From: Sva-07 sp963716095
Lineage (GTDB): Bacteria > Actinomycetota > Acidimicrobiia > Acidimicrobiales > Ilumatobacteraceae
Length of the DNA stretch: 64,000 nt
Reading direction: 5' to 3'
NCBI GenBank assembly: GCA_963716095.1
Contig: CAVQSV010000002.1
Span: 62,001-126,000 of the forward strand
Positions 25,440 to 33,891 of the stretch are shown piece after piece (the stretch's first letter is position 1; every line of letters starts with the position of its first letter). Both the position numbers and the translations under genes were made by a program. The notes under the pieces were generated by a model that was given only the letters and a program-made list of their open reading frames with translations, was not told the origin of the DNA and ran no database searches.

Positions 25440-27089
25440 TCAGGCGATCCCGAGACGAGCGAGATGTTCGTCGGGCGCCTCGACGTCGACCAGCGCCGTG
25501 CGGAGGAGATCGATCATCTCGCGTTCGACGGCGGTCTCGTCGCGCCGGTTCTCGGTCTCGTCGGGATCGACTCCGACGTCGTAGAGGTGGTGGCGGCCCT
25601 CGTTCCTGGCGCCGCCTGCCCAGAACGGCAGCGGGTCGCCTGCTGCGAACGGTTGGCGGATCACCGGCACGTCCGAGCCCGGCATGTAGTCGAGTGTCGC
25701 CCGGCGGTCCGGGTTGGGGAAGATGCGAAAGCTCTCGAGGCCCCGCCCGACCGGCATCGTCGACCAGCGGTTCGACCACATCGACAGCGGCATGTTCGCA
25801 TCGACCGGTGCTCGGGCGTACTTGCGACGCCCGTCGGTGACCTGCACCCAGTTGCCGTAGACACCGCCGATCGCCCAGTCGCGGATCGAGTCTGCCTCGC
25901 CGGTCAGCAGCGGTACGAGTGAGTGCCCGTGCGTGTGGTGCGCCGACTCGACGCCGAATGCGTCGGCGATCGTTGCGTGGATGTCGACGTTGGTGGTCAG
26001 TGCGTCGACGTCTCGCCGAGCGGCGCCCGGCCAATGGATCATCAGCGGGGTGTGGCCGAGTGGCTCGAACTGGGGGATGCCCGGCTTGCCCCAGATGTCG
26101 GCGGTCGAGTCGTCGCCCGGTGCTCCGGTCGCCCTGACGTCACCGAGGTAGTGCCCGTGGTCGGTGCACACGATCACCGCGGTGGTGTCCCAGAGGTCCT
26201 GGGCGTCGAGTTCGTCGAGGATCCGGCCGAAGTGATCGTCGATCATCGACAGCTTGGCGCCGTAGGCGTTGCGGATCTGGCGCGCTTGGCGCTCGGTGAT
26301 CTTGCCGGTCGAGGTGCCGCCGACGATGTATGGCGGCCACACCAGTCGGCCGCTCTCGAGTTCTTCGGAGGTGAGCGGGTCGTCGTCGTACATCGACGCC
26401 CAGGGCTCTGGTGTGTCGAAGGGCTCGTGCGGATCGAACTCGTCGACGAAGAGCATCCAACGGTCGTGAGCTGCCGACGCGTGACGAAGCCACGATGCCG
26501 CCGACGCCATCGTGCGCGGCCCCGGGAAGTCTTCCTCGGTGCGGAACCAGGTGCGGCTGTCGTCGTAGTGACGGCGCCCGAACGACCGGTCGGCGACGCC
26601 CATCTGGTCGCGGAGGAACCACCCTCCGTCGGCCGCGTTGGTGATCAACGGTCGCTCACCTGGCTCGATCGTCGGGGCACCATGGGCGCTGGGGTCGACG
26701 TAGGTCTTCCAGGGGTCGCCCTCGTGGCCACGCACGTAGTCCCAACCGCTGAAGTCGACGTGGTAGTTCTCGCCGCCGGTCTCGAAGAGATGCGGATGGT
26801 CGGACACCAACATCGTCGTGACGCCGGCGCGGCGCAGGTCGGCCGTGATCGACTCCTCCCACAGTTCGATCGACCCCCATGGCTTCCAGAGGAAGTCGAG
26901 TGCGCCGACGAGGATGTCGTGACGGGCGGGCATGCACGGGAGCGATCCGGTGACGTGGGTGCGGAACTGGGAGGATCGCACTGCGAACCGGTCGAGGTTC
27001 GGCGTCGAGAACTCGGTGCCGCCGTACGAACCGAGCATGTGCCGGTTCAACGAATCGAGCAGCACGACGACGACGTTCTTCACGGTCAT
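25440..27089 (-). CDS. Sulfatase family protein
   Basis: About 549-residue alkaline-phosphatase-superfamily sulfatase. N-terminal metal site VVVVLLDSLNRHMLGSYGG; modification motif CMPAR within GSLPCMPARHDILVG, a C-x-P-x-R sequence whose cysteine would be converted to formylglycine; second metal site AVIVCTDHGHYLGD with Asp-His; PLMIHWPGA and NVDIHATIADAFGV typical of the family. No signal peptide, so probably cytosolic. Substrate could be a sulfated sugar, lipid or other ester. ATG 27089 chosen; longer readings run into the hairpin at 27108. The acyl-reductase-like gene starts 31 bases downstream of its stop. Confidence 0.9.
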   Translation of the reverse strand: MTVKNVVVVLLDSLNRHMLGSYGGTEFSTPNLDRFAVRSSQFRTHVTGSLPCMPARHDILVGALDFLWKPWGSIELWEESITADLRRAGVTTMLVSDHPHLFETGGENYHVDFSGWDYVRGHEGDPWKTYVDPSAHGAPTIEPGERPLITNAADGGWFLRDQMGVADRSFGRRHYDDSRTWFRTEEDFPGPRTMASAASWLRHASAAHDRWMLFVDEFDPHEPFDTPEPWASMYDDDPLTSEELESGRLVWPPYIVGGTSTGKITERQARQIRNAYGAKLSMIDDHFGRILDELDAQDLWDTTAVIVCTDHGHYLGDVRATGAPGDDSTADIWGKPGIPQFEPLGHTPLMIHWPGAARRDVDALTTNVDIHATIADAFGVESAHHTHGHSLVPLLTGEADSIRDWAIGGVYGNWVQVTDGRRKYARAPVDANMPLSMWSNRWSTMPVGRGLESFRIFPNPDRRATLDYMPGSDVPVIRQPFAAGDPLPFWAGGARNEGRHHLYDVGVDPDETENRRDETAVEREMIDLLRTALVDVEAPDEHLARLGIA

Positions 27090-27107
27090 CGGCTGAGCGT
27101 ACGCGGT

Positions 27108-27138
27108 GTTACATCTGGTGTCAGACACCAGGTGTAAC
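27108..27138. terminator. Hairpin (GTC-A-GAC core) after the S51 gene
   Basis: Arms GTTACATCTGGTGTC / GACACCAGGTGTAAC with one G-U-tolerant mismatch around one base. It lies between the S51 peptidase stop and the sulfatase start on the same strand. Confidence 0.65.
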
Positions 27139-27223
27139 GGTTGCCGGAGCCGGCTCACCGGCCGGGGCCGTCAGCGCGAACTCGTACGCGTCGATGGCTC
27201 CCTCGTCGAGGGCCGAGCCATTC

Positions 27224-27881
27224 CTACGTGCGGGACACCGCTTGCCATTCGCCGTCGACTCGCACCGACGGGTTTCCCTGGCCGACGGCGATGACGTGTT
27301 CGCCGGCGACGATGACGCCGCCGCACTCCGGCAGGCCCCACAGCGGCGATGCCGAGACCGCCCAGCGGCGTTCCGAGCCCGGCGACCAGTGGGGGATCGC
27401 CAGCCCGGCGACCAGGCCGAGCCCTGCAGCTGGACCGCCCGACCGGTCCGTCGTCGCGGTGCTCGAACACATCACCATCGCCCCGGCCGACGCTCCCGAG
27501 ATCGCGGTGCCGGCCCTCCAGAGTTCGACGAGGCGTCGTCCGATCGATCCACCATCGGCAACGGTCAGCACGTCGAGCAGGCCGCCGGGTGAACCGCCGG
27601 GCATGACGATCAGCCCGACATCGTCGGTGAGTGCGTCGAGCGCCGCGAAGACATCGTCTCGTGGGTCGGGCACCACGGAGACCGCGGCGCCGAGTGTGCG
27701 GTAGTGCGCAACCGTGCGAGCGGAGGCCCCGGCGTAGTCGCTGCCCGGACGGGCAGCACCGGCGAGCACGACGACCTCGCCGCCGGAGCGTTCGAGCACC
27801 GATCGGTCCATCTCCTCGCACGGCGGGGTCAGCTCGCGACCGCCCTGGAGGCACAGCACGCCAACAGGTCCGGCGGTCATG
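27224..27881 (-). CDS. Peptidase S51 (cyanophycinase/dipeptidase E-like) family protein
   Basis: 218-residue protein with the S51 fold. The nucleophile serine is in ISGASAGAMVM, the family G-x-S-A-G-A motif; VGLIVMPGGSPGGLLDVL precedes it, and the C-terminal part carries a histidine-containing segment (LAIPHWSPGSERRW). S51 enzymes cleave Asp-linked dipeptides or cyanophycin; here substrate is unknown. ATG 27881 overlaps the stop of the thioesterase gene (ATGA), so the two are translationally coupled. Followed by the hairpin at 27108. Confidence 0.82.
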
Positions 27882-28620
27882 ACGTCGGCGTCCACGTCGT
27901 TGCGGTCAGTACTCGGTCGCCGGCGACGAGCCAACTGGAACCGCCGTCGACGGCAAGGGTGAGGTCGGTGTCCGGTTCGATCGGCGCGAGGTACTCGATT
28001 TCGCCACGACCTCGGCGGGATCCCGACGGCAGGTTCTCTTCGACGATCGACCAGTGCACGGCGTTGTTGACGTGGCGCAAGGGGTCGAGGTCGACGCGGC
28101 GAATGGCCCATGCCCGACGGTCGGCGTGCTCGGGTGGCGGTGGCAGCTGCAGGCGACTCGAGACACGTCGGTCGCCGGCAGTCGGTCCGTAGATCTCGAG
28201 GAAGCGGTCACTCAAGCGGATCGGCCGTCCGGAGGCTGGGTCGATTCTGATCCAGAGACTCACGGTCTCGATCGAGGCGCCATGCACCCCGACGATCGAG
28301 GTCCGCCGCTCGGCCCAACCTCGCCCGGTGCCGGAACAGAACGTCGCCAACTCCAGGCGTTCGTCGAGTCTGGCGGCGTGGCGCACCTCGACCAGCGTTC
28401 GTCGCACCACCCAGCTCGACCCCTTGCCGTCCTCGTCGTCGTCGAGGTCGGTGCTGGCGGTGTCGTCGGTTGCGATGTCTTGGAGGTATCGGGCGATGGC
28501 ATCGAGGCGGAGGCGCGCCCGGTCGTCGACATCGCCGAGACGGACGGGGCGCTCGCTCACGAACACCCGCCCAGCGGCTGGCTGAGCGACGAGTTCGCTG
28601 GCGGCGGCGACGATGGGCAC
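27877..28620 (-). CDS. Acyl-ACP thioesterase (double hotdog)
   Basis: 247-residue protein of the acyl-ACP thioesterase family (PF01643), releasing fatty acids from acyl carrier protein. N-terminal hotdog: VRLGDVDDRARLRLDAIARY then LQDIATDD; WVVRRTLVEVRHAARLDERL; and the second hotdog with RRVDLDPLRHVNNAVHWSIV, whose Asn/His segment resembles the active-site region. Cytosolic. Coupled by ATGA to the S51 peptidase gene. With the acyl-ACP-reductase-like gene 2.5 kb away on the same strand it suggests handling of fatty acyl-ACP in this region (inference). Confidence 0.87.
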   Translation of the reverse strand: MPIVAAASELVAQPAAGRVFVSERPVRLGDVDDRARLRLDAIARYLQDIATDDTASTDLDDDEDGKGSSWVVRRTLVEVRHAARLDERLELATFCSGTGRGWAERRTSIVGVHGASIETVSLWIRIDPASGRPIRLSDRFLEIYGPTAGDRRVSSRLQLPPPPEHADRRAWAIRRVDLDPLRHVNNAVHWSIVEENLPSGSRRGRGEIEYLAPIEPDTDLTLAVDGGSSWLVAGDRVLTATTWTPTS

Positions 28621-28663
28621 GGAACCCGAACGTACCCGGTCGTGGCCGCACCCGAGCCTGCGA

Positions 28664-28705
28664 GCGATGAGCGAAGGAACCAGATGCGGCCACTTGGCTC
28701 ATCGC
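28664..28705. repeat. GCGATGAG hairpin, copy 2
   Basis: 42 nt, starting GCGATGAGCGAAGGAACC and ending TTGGCTCATCGC. It lies between divergent genes, so it is not simply a terminator. Confidence 0.8.
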
Positions 28706-28724
28706 CTCCGGGTCCGCTGCCCGA

Positions 28725-28766
28725 GCGATGAGCGAACGAACCGGATACGGCCAGTTCGCTCATCGC
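28725..28766. repeat. GCGATGAG hairpin, copy 3
   Basis: 42 nt, starting GCGATGAGCGAACGAACC and ending AGTTCGCTCATCGC; 61 bases from copy 2, with CTCCGGG following both copies. Near-tandem pair upstream of the dimethylformamidase-like gene. Confidence 0.85.
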
Positions 28767-28797
28767 CTCCGGGCGGGTGGCGCCTACTGTCGGGGGA

Positions 28798-30357
28798 ATG
28801 GCGTACGAAACAGTCACCGGGTACTGCTGGCCACAATCGGTGGAGGCAGGTGAGCGCGTTGCGCTGCACGTGTCGTCTGCGGGGGCGCGCCCGGTGTCGA
28901 TCGAGGTCGCACGGATCGGGCAGACCCGCGAGGTCGTGTTCGCCGAAGGCGCCATCCCCGCCGGCGATCACCCGACACCGACCGACGCACCCGAACACGG
29001 CTGCGACTGGCCCGCTGCATCCGACATCGTGGTCGACGCGGCGTGGAGTTCGGGCTACTACGAGGTGCTGCTCTCGATCGACGTCGACGGCAAGCAGCGC
29101 CAGAGCCGAGCGTTCTTCGTGATCCGTCCCGACCTCGCCACCACGACGTCGAGGATCCTCTGGGCGATCGACACCAACACCTGGCACGCCTACAACGACT
29201 TCGGCGGCCGCAACCTCTACACCGGCGCCACGCAGGCGTCGATGCTGCGGCCGATGGCCCCTGGCTATCTGTACAAGCCACCCGGGGCGGGCCAGCGGGT
29301 CACCTCGATCCACCCGCCCGATCACCAGAGCGCGAGCCACGTCGGCTATCTGCGGATGAACCGATTGTCGCCCTACGGCGGTTCGGCCGGGTGGCCGAAC
29401 TGGAGCGAGCCCTTCATCGCATGGGCCGAACGCGAGGGATACGACATCGACGTCGTCACCAACGCCGACCTCGAGGAACATCCCGAACTGCTCGGACCGG
29501 ACTCGCCGTACTCGCTGTATCTGTCGATCGGCCACGACGAGTACTGGTCGGCCCCGATGCGCGACACCGTCGAGGGCTTCATCGCCCGTGGCGGCCACGC
29601 CGCCTTCTTCTCCGGCAACACCGCGTTCTGGCAGGTTCGTCTGGAGGACCCGACCGGCAGCAGCGACGATGGAGCCGGCCCGGGGCCGGCGGCGACGATG
29701 GTCGGCTACAAGGGGTTCTTCAAGCAGGACCCCGTGTTCGACACCGACCGCCAGGCCGAGCTGACCACGATCTGGTCCGACCACCTCCTGGAACGGCCCG
29801 AGAACCACATGACCGGTGTCAGCTTCAGCCGAGGGGGCTACCACCGCATCGGCAAGCGGGCGACCAAGGGAGCCGGCGGGTACACGCTGCACCGCCCCGA
29901 ACACTGGATCTTCGACGGCACCGGCCTCGACTACGGGGACCTGCTCGGCGCGGCCGCCACGATCGTCGGCTACGAGTGCGACGGCTGCGACTTCACCTAC
30001 CGCGACGGCCTGCCGTACCCGACCGGGGTCGACGGCACGCCGATCGATTTCGAGATCCTCGGGACGGCACCCGCAGCGCACTTCAGCCGCACCACCGCCT
30101 CACGTCCACCGGCGCCGCACGAGCCGGCCGAGGACGAGTTCATCGCTTCGCGGCTGTTCGACACCCGAGACCCGGCGGCGGTCGAACGGATCACCCACGG
30201 CCATGCCGTGCTCGGCTCGTACGTGTCGTCGGGCGGCGGCACCGTGATCACGTCCGGCTGCACCGATTGGATCTGGGGCCTGGCCGAACGCGACCGAGAC
30301 GTCGAACAGATCACCCGCAACATCTTCGACCGTCTCGGCGGGGGCGCAGGCTCGTGA
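28798..30357 (+). CDS. N,N-dimethylformamidase beta-subunit-like protein
   Basis: 519-residue protein resembling the large subunit of N,N-dimethylformamidase (DMFA2 C-terminal domain, PF20254). Beta-rich N-terminus (YCWPQSVEAGERVALHVSS), then a catalytic-type domain with NTWHAYNDFGGRNLY, YLSIGHDEYWS, HAAFFSGNTAFWQVRLED, and a late GSYVSSGGGTVITSGCTDW. Dimethylformamidase binds mononuclear iron through Tyr, Tyr and Glu; candidate residues are in GHDEYWS. No small-subunit gene is adjacent, so another amide substrate is likely. ATG 28798 follows GGGGGA; GTG 28777 is possible. Overlaps or abuts the sulfotransferase start. Confidence 0.82.
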   Translation: MAYETVTGYCWPQSVEAGERVALHVSSAGARPVSIEVARIGQTREVVFAEGAIPAGDHPTPTDAPEHGCDWPAASDIVVDAAWSSGYYEVLLSIDVDGKQRQSRAFFVIRPDLATTTSRILWAIDTNTWHAYNDFGGRNLYTGATQASMLRPMAPGYLYKPPGAGQRVTSIHPPDHQSASHVGYLRMNRLSPYGGSAGWPNWSEPFIAWAEREGYDIDVVTNADLEEHPELLGPDSPYSLYLSIGHDEYWSAPMRDTVEGFIARGGHAAFFSGNTAFWQVRLEDPTGSSDDGAGPGPAATMVGYKGFFKQDPVFDTDRQAELTTIWSDHLLERPENHMTGVSFSRGGYHRIGKRATKGAGGYTLHRPEHWIFDGTGLDYGDLLGAAATIVGYECDGCDFTYRDGLPYPTGVDGTPIDFEILGTAPAAHFSRTTASRPPAPHEPAEDEFIASRLFDTRDPAAVERITHGHAVLGSYVSSGGGTVITSGCTDWIWGLAERDRDVEQITRNIFDRLGGGAGS

Positions 30358-30359
30358 CC

Positions 30360-31259
30360 ATGTTGCGTTCGCCCGAGGGCCTCAAGATCTCGTACTTGGA
30401 GAACAGCCGACGTTGGGACCTCATCGACCGGCGCTCCGACGACATCGTCATCTCGACGCCACCGAAGTCGGGCACGACCTGGATGCAGGGCATCGTCACG
30501 GCGTTGCTGTGGCCGGCCGATGATGCACCCGATGCGTTCTCGGCACTCGAGCCCGTGGGTCGACTTCCGATTGCCGCCGATCGATGAGCTCCGTGCTCGG
30601 ATCGACACGCAGGCACATCGACGATTCCTGAAGACACACACCTCGGCGGCAGGCTTCCCGGTCGACGTCGACGGCAAGACGATCGTGGTGTACCGCGACG
30701 GTCGTGACGCCCTCATCTCCTGGAGCAACCACCGGGCCAAGATGCGATCCGGAAGTGGTCGAGATGCTCAACGCTGAGGGTGCTGCCGATGGCGTCGAGC
30801 CGCTGCCCACCGATCTGGAACGGTGACATGGACCAGCTCTTCGACGAGTGGGAGCGCGATTGCTCGCCGACCGATCACCTCGCAGGGTGGTGGCCGCTCC
30901 GGCACGAACCGTTCGTGCTCTTCGTGCACTACAACGACCTGAGCACCGACCTCGACGGCGAGATGCGACGCATCGCCGAATTCCTGGAACTGAGCGTCAC
31001 CGACGAGCAGTGGCCGGACGTCGTCGGTCGTTGCCGGATCGATGCAATGCGTTCCGAAGCCGACAGATGCCGGGCTTCACGATCTCGGGTTTCGAGGGCG
31101 GAGCCGAAGTCGTTCTTTCACCAGGGCACGAACGGTCGTTGGGTCGGGGTGCTCACCGAGGCCCAACTCGCCCGATACGACGCGATGGTGGCGACGCTCC
31201 CAGCCGACGCCGCCGAGTGGCTCGAACACGGCTCGATCGCACTCGGCCACCGTCCCTGA
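30360..31259 (+). pseudogene. Sulfotransferase, interrupted by about six frameshifts
   Basis: PAPS-dependent sulfotransferase in pieces. The N-terminus is intact with the PAPS 5'-phosphosulfate loop STPPKSGTTWMQ; then frame changes near 30557, 30752, 30805, 31065, 31090 and 31105 are needed to read WVDFRLPPIDEL, RFLKTHTSAAG, the 3'-phosphate motif VVYRDGRDALISWSNH, VEMLNAEGAADGVEPLP, WNGDMDQLFDEW, and KSFFHQGTNGRW. Each equals one extra base and several lie in CCC or GG runs, and they sum to zero, so the final frame equals the first. That pattern favours sequence error, but the density also allows a real pseudogene. Starts 3 bases after the upstream gene. Confidence 0.65.
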
Positions 31260-31285
31260 TCTGTCGCCGATCCGGCGCAGGAGCG

Positions 31286-32179
31286 TCAGCTGCTCGGCGC
31301 GAGCGTTTCGAGCAGGTTCCAGTCGAGCGTGAGCGGACCCTCGGTCGACACGGGCTGGATGCACACGTGGTCGGCGCCGGCGTCGTAGTGCGCCTGGATG
31401 CCGGCTCTGACCTGGTCTTCGTCGCCCCACACGATGACGTGGTCGACGAATCGGTTGGCTCGCTGCTCGATCTCGTCCTCGGTGAACCCGATGCGCTTCC
31501 AGTTGTTCCGGTAGTTCGGCAGGCCGGCGTACCGGTCGATCTGCACGTTGGCGGCGGCGCGTGCTGCGTCGGCGTCGGTCGACAGGATCACCTTCTGCTC
31601 GACGCAGAGCAGCTTGTCGGGCCCGATCGCCGCGCGTGCCTCGGCGGTGTGTTCCGGAGTGACGAAGTAGGGATGTGCGCCGTCGGCCGCGGTCGCTGAC
31701 AGTTCGAGCATCTTCGGTCCGAGCGCTGCGAGCAGCTTGATCGGCGGCTCGGACGGCGGCACCGCCATGTACGGCGACGCAGCCATCGCCTCCAGGTACG
31801 CACGCATCTGGGTGAGCGGCTTGGAGTAGTCGAGCTTGCGCAGCCCTGCCACCATCGGCTCGTGGCTGACGCCGAGTCCGAGCACGAAGCGACCGTCGGT
31901 CTGTTCGGCGAGCGTGTTGGCCGCCTGCATCATCGGGCCGGGGTGACGGCTGAAGATGCTGGCGATGCCGGTGGCGAACTGCAGTGTCGACGTCTGCGAG
32001 GCGAGCCATGCGAGGTGTGCGAACGGGTCGCGTCCGACCGTGTCGGGCACCCAGAGCGTCGAGTAGCCGAGCGACTCGATTCGGCCGGCAGCTTCGGCCG
32101 CCTCGCCGGTCGTCATTGCGTCCGTGAAGTACCAGACGCCGAGGTTCGATGGGCCGGTCAGTCGCTCGCGTGCACTCAT
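31286..32179 (-). CDS. LLM-class F420-dependent oxidoreductase
   Basis: 297-residue LLM-class TIM barrel of the actinobacterial F420-dependent type. NLGVWYFTDAMTTGEAAEAA at the N-terminus, ESLGYSTLWVPDTVGRDPF, LQFATGIASIFSRHPGPMMQ, GRFVLGLGVSHEPMVAGLR, and a C-terminal DHVIVWGDEDQVRAGIQAHY segment. Closest in style to the single-copy subfamily in which the enzyme reduces an unknown substrate. ATG 32179; 50 bases downstream of the polymerase IV stop on the same strand, so it may be the tail of that operon. Confidence 0.9.
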   Translation of the reverse strand: MSARERLTGPSNLGVWYFTDAMTTGEAAEAAGRIESLGYSTLWVPDTVGRDPFAHLAWLASQTSTLQFATGIASIFSRHPGPMMQAANTLAEQTDGRFVLGLGVSHEPMVAGLRKLDYSKPLTQMRAYLEAMAASPYMAVPPSEPPIKLLAALGPKMLELSATAADGAHPYFVTPEHTAEARAAIGPDKLLCVEQKVILSTDADAARAAANVQIDRYAGLPNYRNNWKRIGFTEDEIEQRANRFVDHVIVWGDEDQVRAGIQAHYDAGADHVCIQPVSTEGPLTLDWNLLETLAPSS

Positions 32180-32229
32180 GTGGCCGAACCTACCGTCGGC
32201 CACGCCGGCGCCTGGCACCGGCGTGACCG

Positions 32230-33438
32230 TCAGTCGGGGAGCATCGGCAGTTGGATCCCGGGGTCGCCGCGTAGCGTCGTCGCCCGCTGAATCGAAGTCC
32301 GGCCGAACCGCTCGTGGACCGCGTCGACGACGGAGTCGAGCTGCTCGGCCTCGCACCGCTCGAACGGGAGCACCAGTTGCACTGCGTCACGGTCGGCGAG
32401 GTTGCCCACCGAGATGCCGAGCAGGCTGATGCCGCGCTGTTCGACGAGCGGCCAGGCAGCATCGAGCACGCCGTCGGCGGTGGCATGGATCAGCGCGGTC
32501 GCCGACGTCGCGTCGGGCAGTGAATGCGACCGTGTGGCTCGGCTGAGATCGTCGAAGCGCAGCCGCACGGTGATCGTGCGGCCGACCCGATCGGCTCGGC
32601 GCAGTCGGCCGGCCACCCGGTCGACGAGTCTCCACAGCACCACGTCGATCTCGTCGCGGGATCGACGGCGCCGACCCAACGCCTGCTGCGATCCGATCGA
32701 GCCGCGCCGCTTGCCGGTGGTCACACGGCGAACGTCGCGGTTGTGGGCCAGCGCATGCAGTTGGTGGCCCATCGACCGACCAACGATCGACACGAGCGCC
32801 TCGGGTTGCATCGCGGCCACGTCGGCCACCGTGTGCAGACCTCGGTCGTGCAGTTTCGCGGCGGTGATCTCTCCGACTCCCCAGAGGCGTTGCACCGGCA
32901 ACGGGTGGAGGAAGTCGAGTTCGCCCTCCGGTTCCACCACCAACAGCCCGTCGGGCTTCGACACAGCGCTGGCCACCTTGGCCAGGAACTTGGTCCGTGC
33001 CACGCCGACACTGATCGGTATCCCGACGTCAGCGGCGACGCGGCGGCGCAGTTCGGTGGCGATCTGTGTCGGTGATCCGGCGAGCCGCCACAGCCCTGCG
33101 ACATCGATGAATGCTTCGTCGATCGACATCGGTTCGACGATGGGCGAGGTGTCGCGGAAGATGTCGAACACGTGCCGGCTGGCTTCGGTGTAGGCGTCGA
33201 AACGCGGTGGGACCTCGATCAGATTCGGGCAGAGCCGTCGGGCGGTTCCGCCCGACATGGCGGTCCTGACACCGAACGCCTTGGCTTCGTAGCTCGCTGC
33301 GAGGACGACCCCGCCTCCGACTGCGATCGGCCGGCCCTGCAACGTCGGATCGTCGCGTTGTTCGACGGCGGCGTAGAACGAGTCGAGGTCGGCGTGCAGG
33401 ATCGAAGCGGTGGATCGCGCGGGCGAGGACACGAACAT
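32230..33438 (-). CDS. dinB: DNA polymerase IV (Y-family)
   Basis: 402-residue error-prone translesion polymerase. ILHADLDSFYAAVEQRDDP supplies the first catalytic Asp, EPMSIDEAFIDVAG the Asp-Glu pair; GVARTKFLAKVAS and the little-finger domain follow. The C-terminal QLPML may be the sliding-clamp motif. The start codon ATG 33438 lies in the centre of a perfect actinobacterial LexA box, so the gene should be SOS-induced and its transcript leaderless. It follows a gamma-glutamylcyclotransferase-like gene (54 bases) and an antiporter on the same strand, but its own SOS promoter probably dominates. Confidence 0.95.
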   Translation of the reverse strand: MFVSSPARSTASILHADLDSFYAAVEQRDDPTLQGRPIAVGGGVVLAASYEAKAFGVRTAMSGGTARRLCPNLIEVPPRFDAYTEASRHVFDIFRDTSPIVEPMSIDEAFIDVAGLWRLAGSPTQIATELRRRVAADVGIPISVGVARTKFLAKVASAVSKPDGLLVVEPEGELDFLHPLPVQRLWGVGEITAAKLHDRGLHTVADVAAMQPEALVSIVGRSMGHQLHALAHNRDVRRVTTGKRRGSIGSQQALGRRRRSRDEIDVVLWRLVDRVAGRLRRADRVGRTITVRLRFDDLSRATRSHSLPDATSATALIHATADGVLDAAWPLVEQRGISLLGISVGNLADRDAVQLVLPFERCEAEQLDSVVDAVHERFGRTSIQRATTLRGDPGIQLPMLPD

Positions 33439-33445
33439 ATGTTCG
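33432..33445. promoter_or_regulatory. LexA (SOS) box
   Basis: CGAACATATGTTCG, a perfect 14-bp palindrome matching the actinobacterial/Gram-positive SOS consensus CGAAC-N4-GTTCG. The dinB ATG occupies its centre, so repressor would cover the transcription and translation start together. Confidence 0.85.
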
Positions 33446-33492
33446 CGCGACGAGCGCCGGCGAGCAAGAGCAGCGTTCGAGGTGATGGAGAT

Positions 33493-33891
33493 TCAGACCG
33501 GACGGTGGACGAACCAGTCGCCGGACTCGATGAGCGTGAGCTCGAGTCCGGCGCCGCCCGCATAGGCCCACGCGTCGATGCCGCGAGCGGTCCGCACCAT
33601 CACCCGGGCGAAGCCTCCGTCGACGACGCCCTCGATCTCGTCGAGGACCTCGAGTGCCCGGTCGGACGACTCGTCGAGGAGGCCGAAGGTGTGGCCGCTG
33701 ATCGTGCCCGCCTCGTCGAACACCGCTGCGGGATAGTCGAGTCCGGTGTCGAACAGCTGTCCCGGCACCGAGTCGAGCCACCCGTCGTCGACGACGAACG
33801 GAGCGAGGAAACGCCACCGCAGATCGCCCGGTCGCAAGGTGCCATACACGAAGACGTGACGCACCCGGCCGGGTACATTCGTGTCAGGCAC
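33493..33891 (-). CDS. Gamma-glutamylcyclotransferase-like (AIG2-type) protein
   Basis: 132-residue AIG2/GGCT-like beta-barrel. FVYGTLRPGDLRWRFL carries the substrate-binding Y-G-T-L motif near residue 14; LFDTGLDYPAA, ISGHTFGL, and LDEIEGVVDGGFARVMV with the catalytic-type Glu follow. Likely a cyclotransferase releasing 5-oxoproline from a gamma-glutamyl amine, though many family members have other uses. GTG 33891 overlaps the antiporter stop by eight bases, so both are translated from one message. Confidence 0.85.
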   Translation of the reverse strand: MPDTNVPGRVRHVFVYGTLRPGDLRWRFLAPFVVDDGWLDSVPGQLFDTGLDYPAAVFDEAGTISGHTFGLLDESSDRALEVLDEIEGVVDGGFARVMVRTARGIDAWAYAGGAGLELTLIESGDWFVHRPV

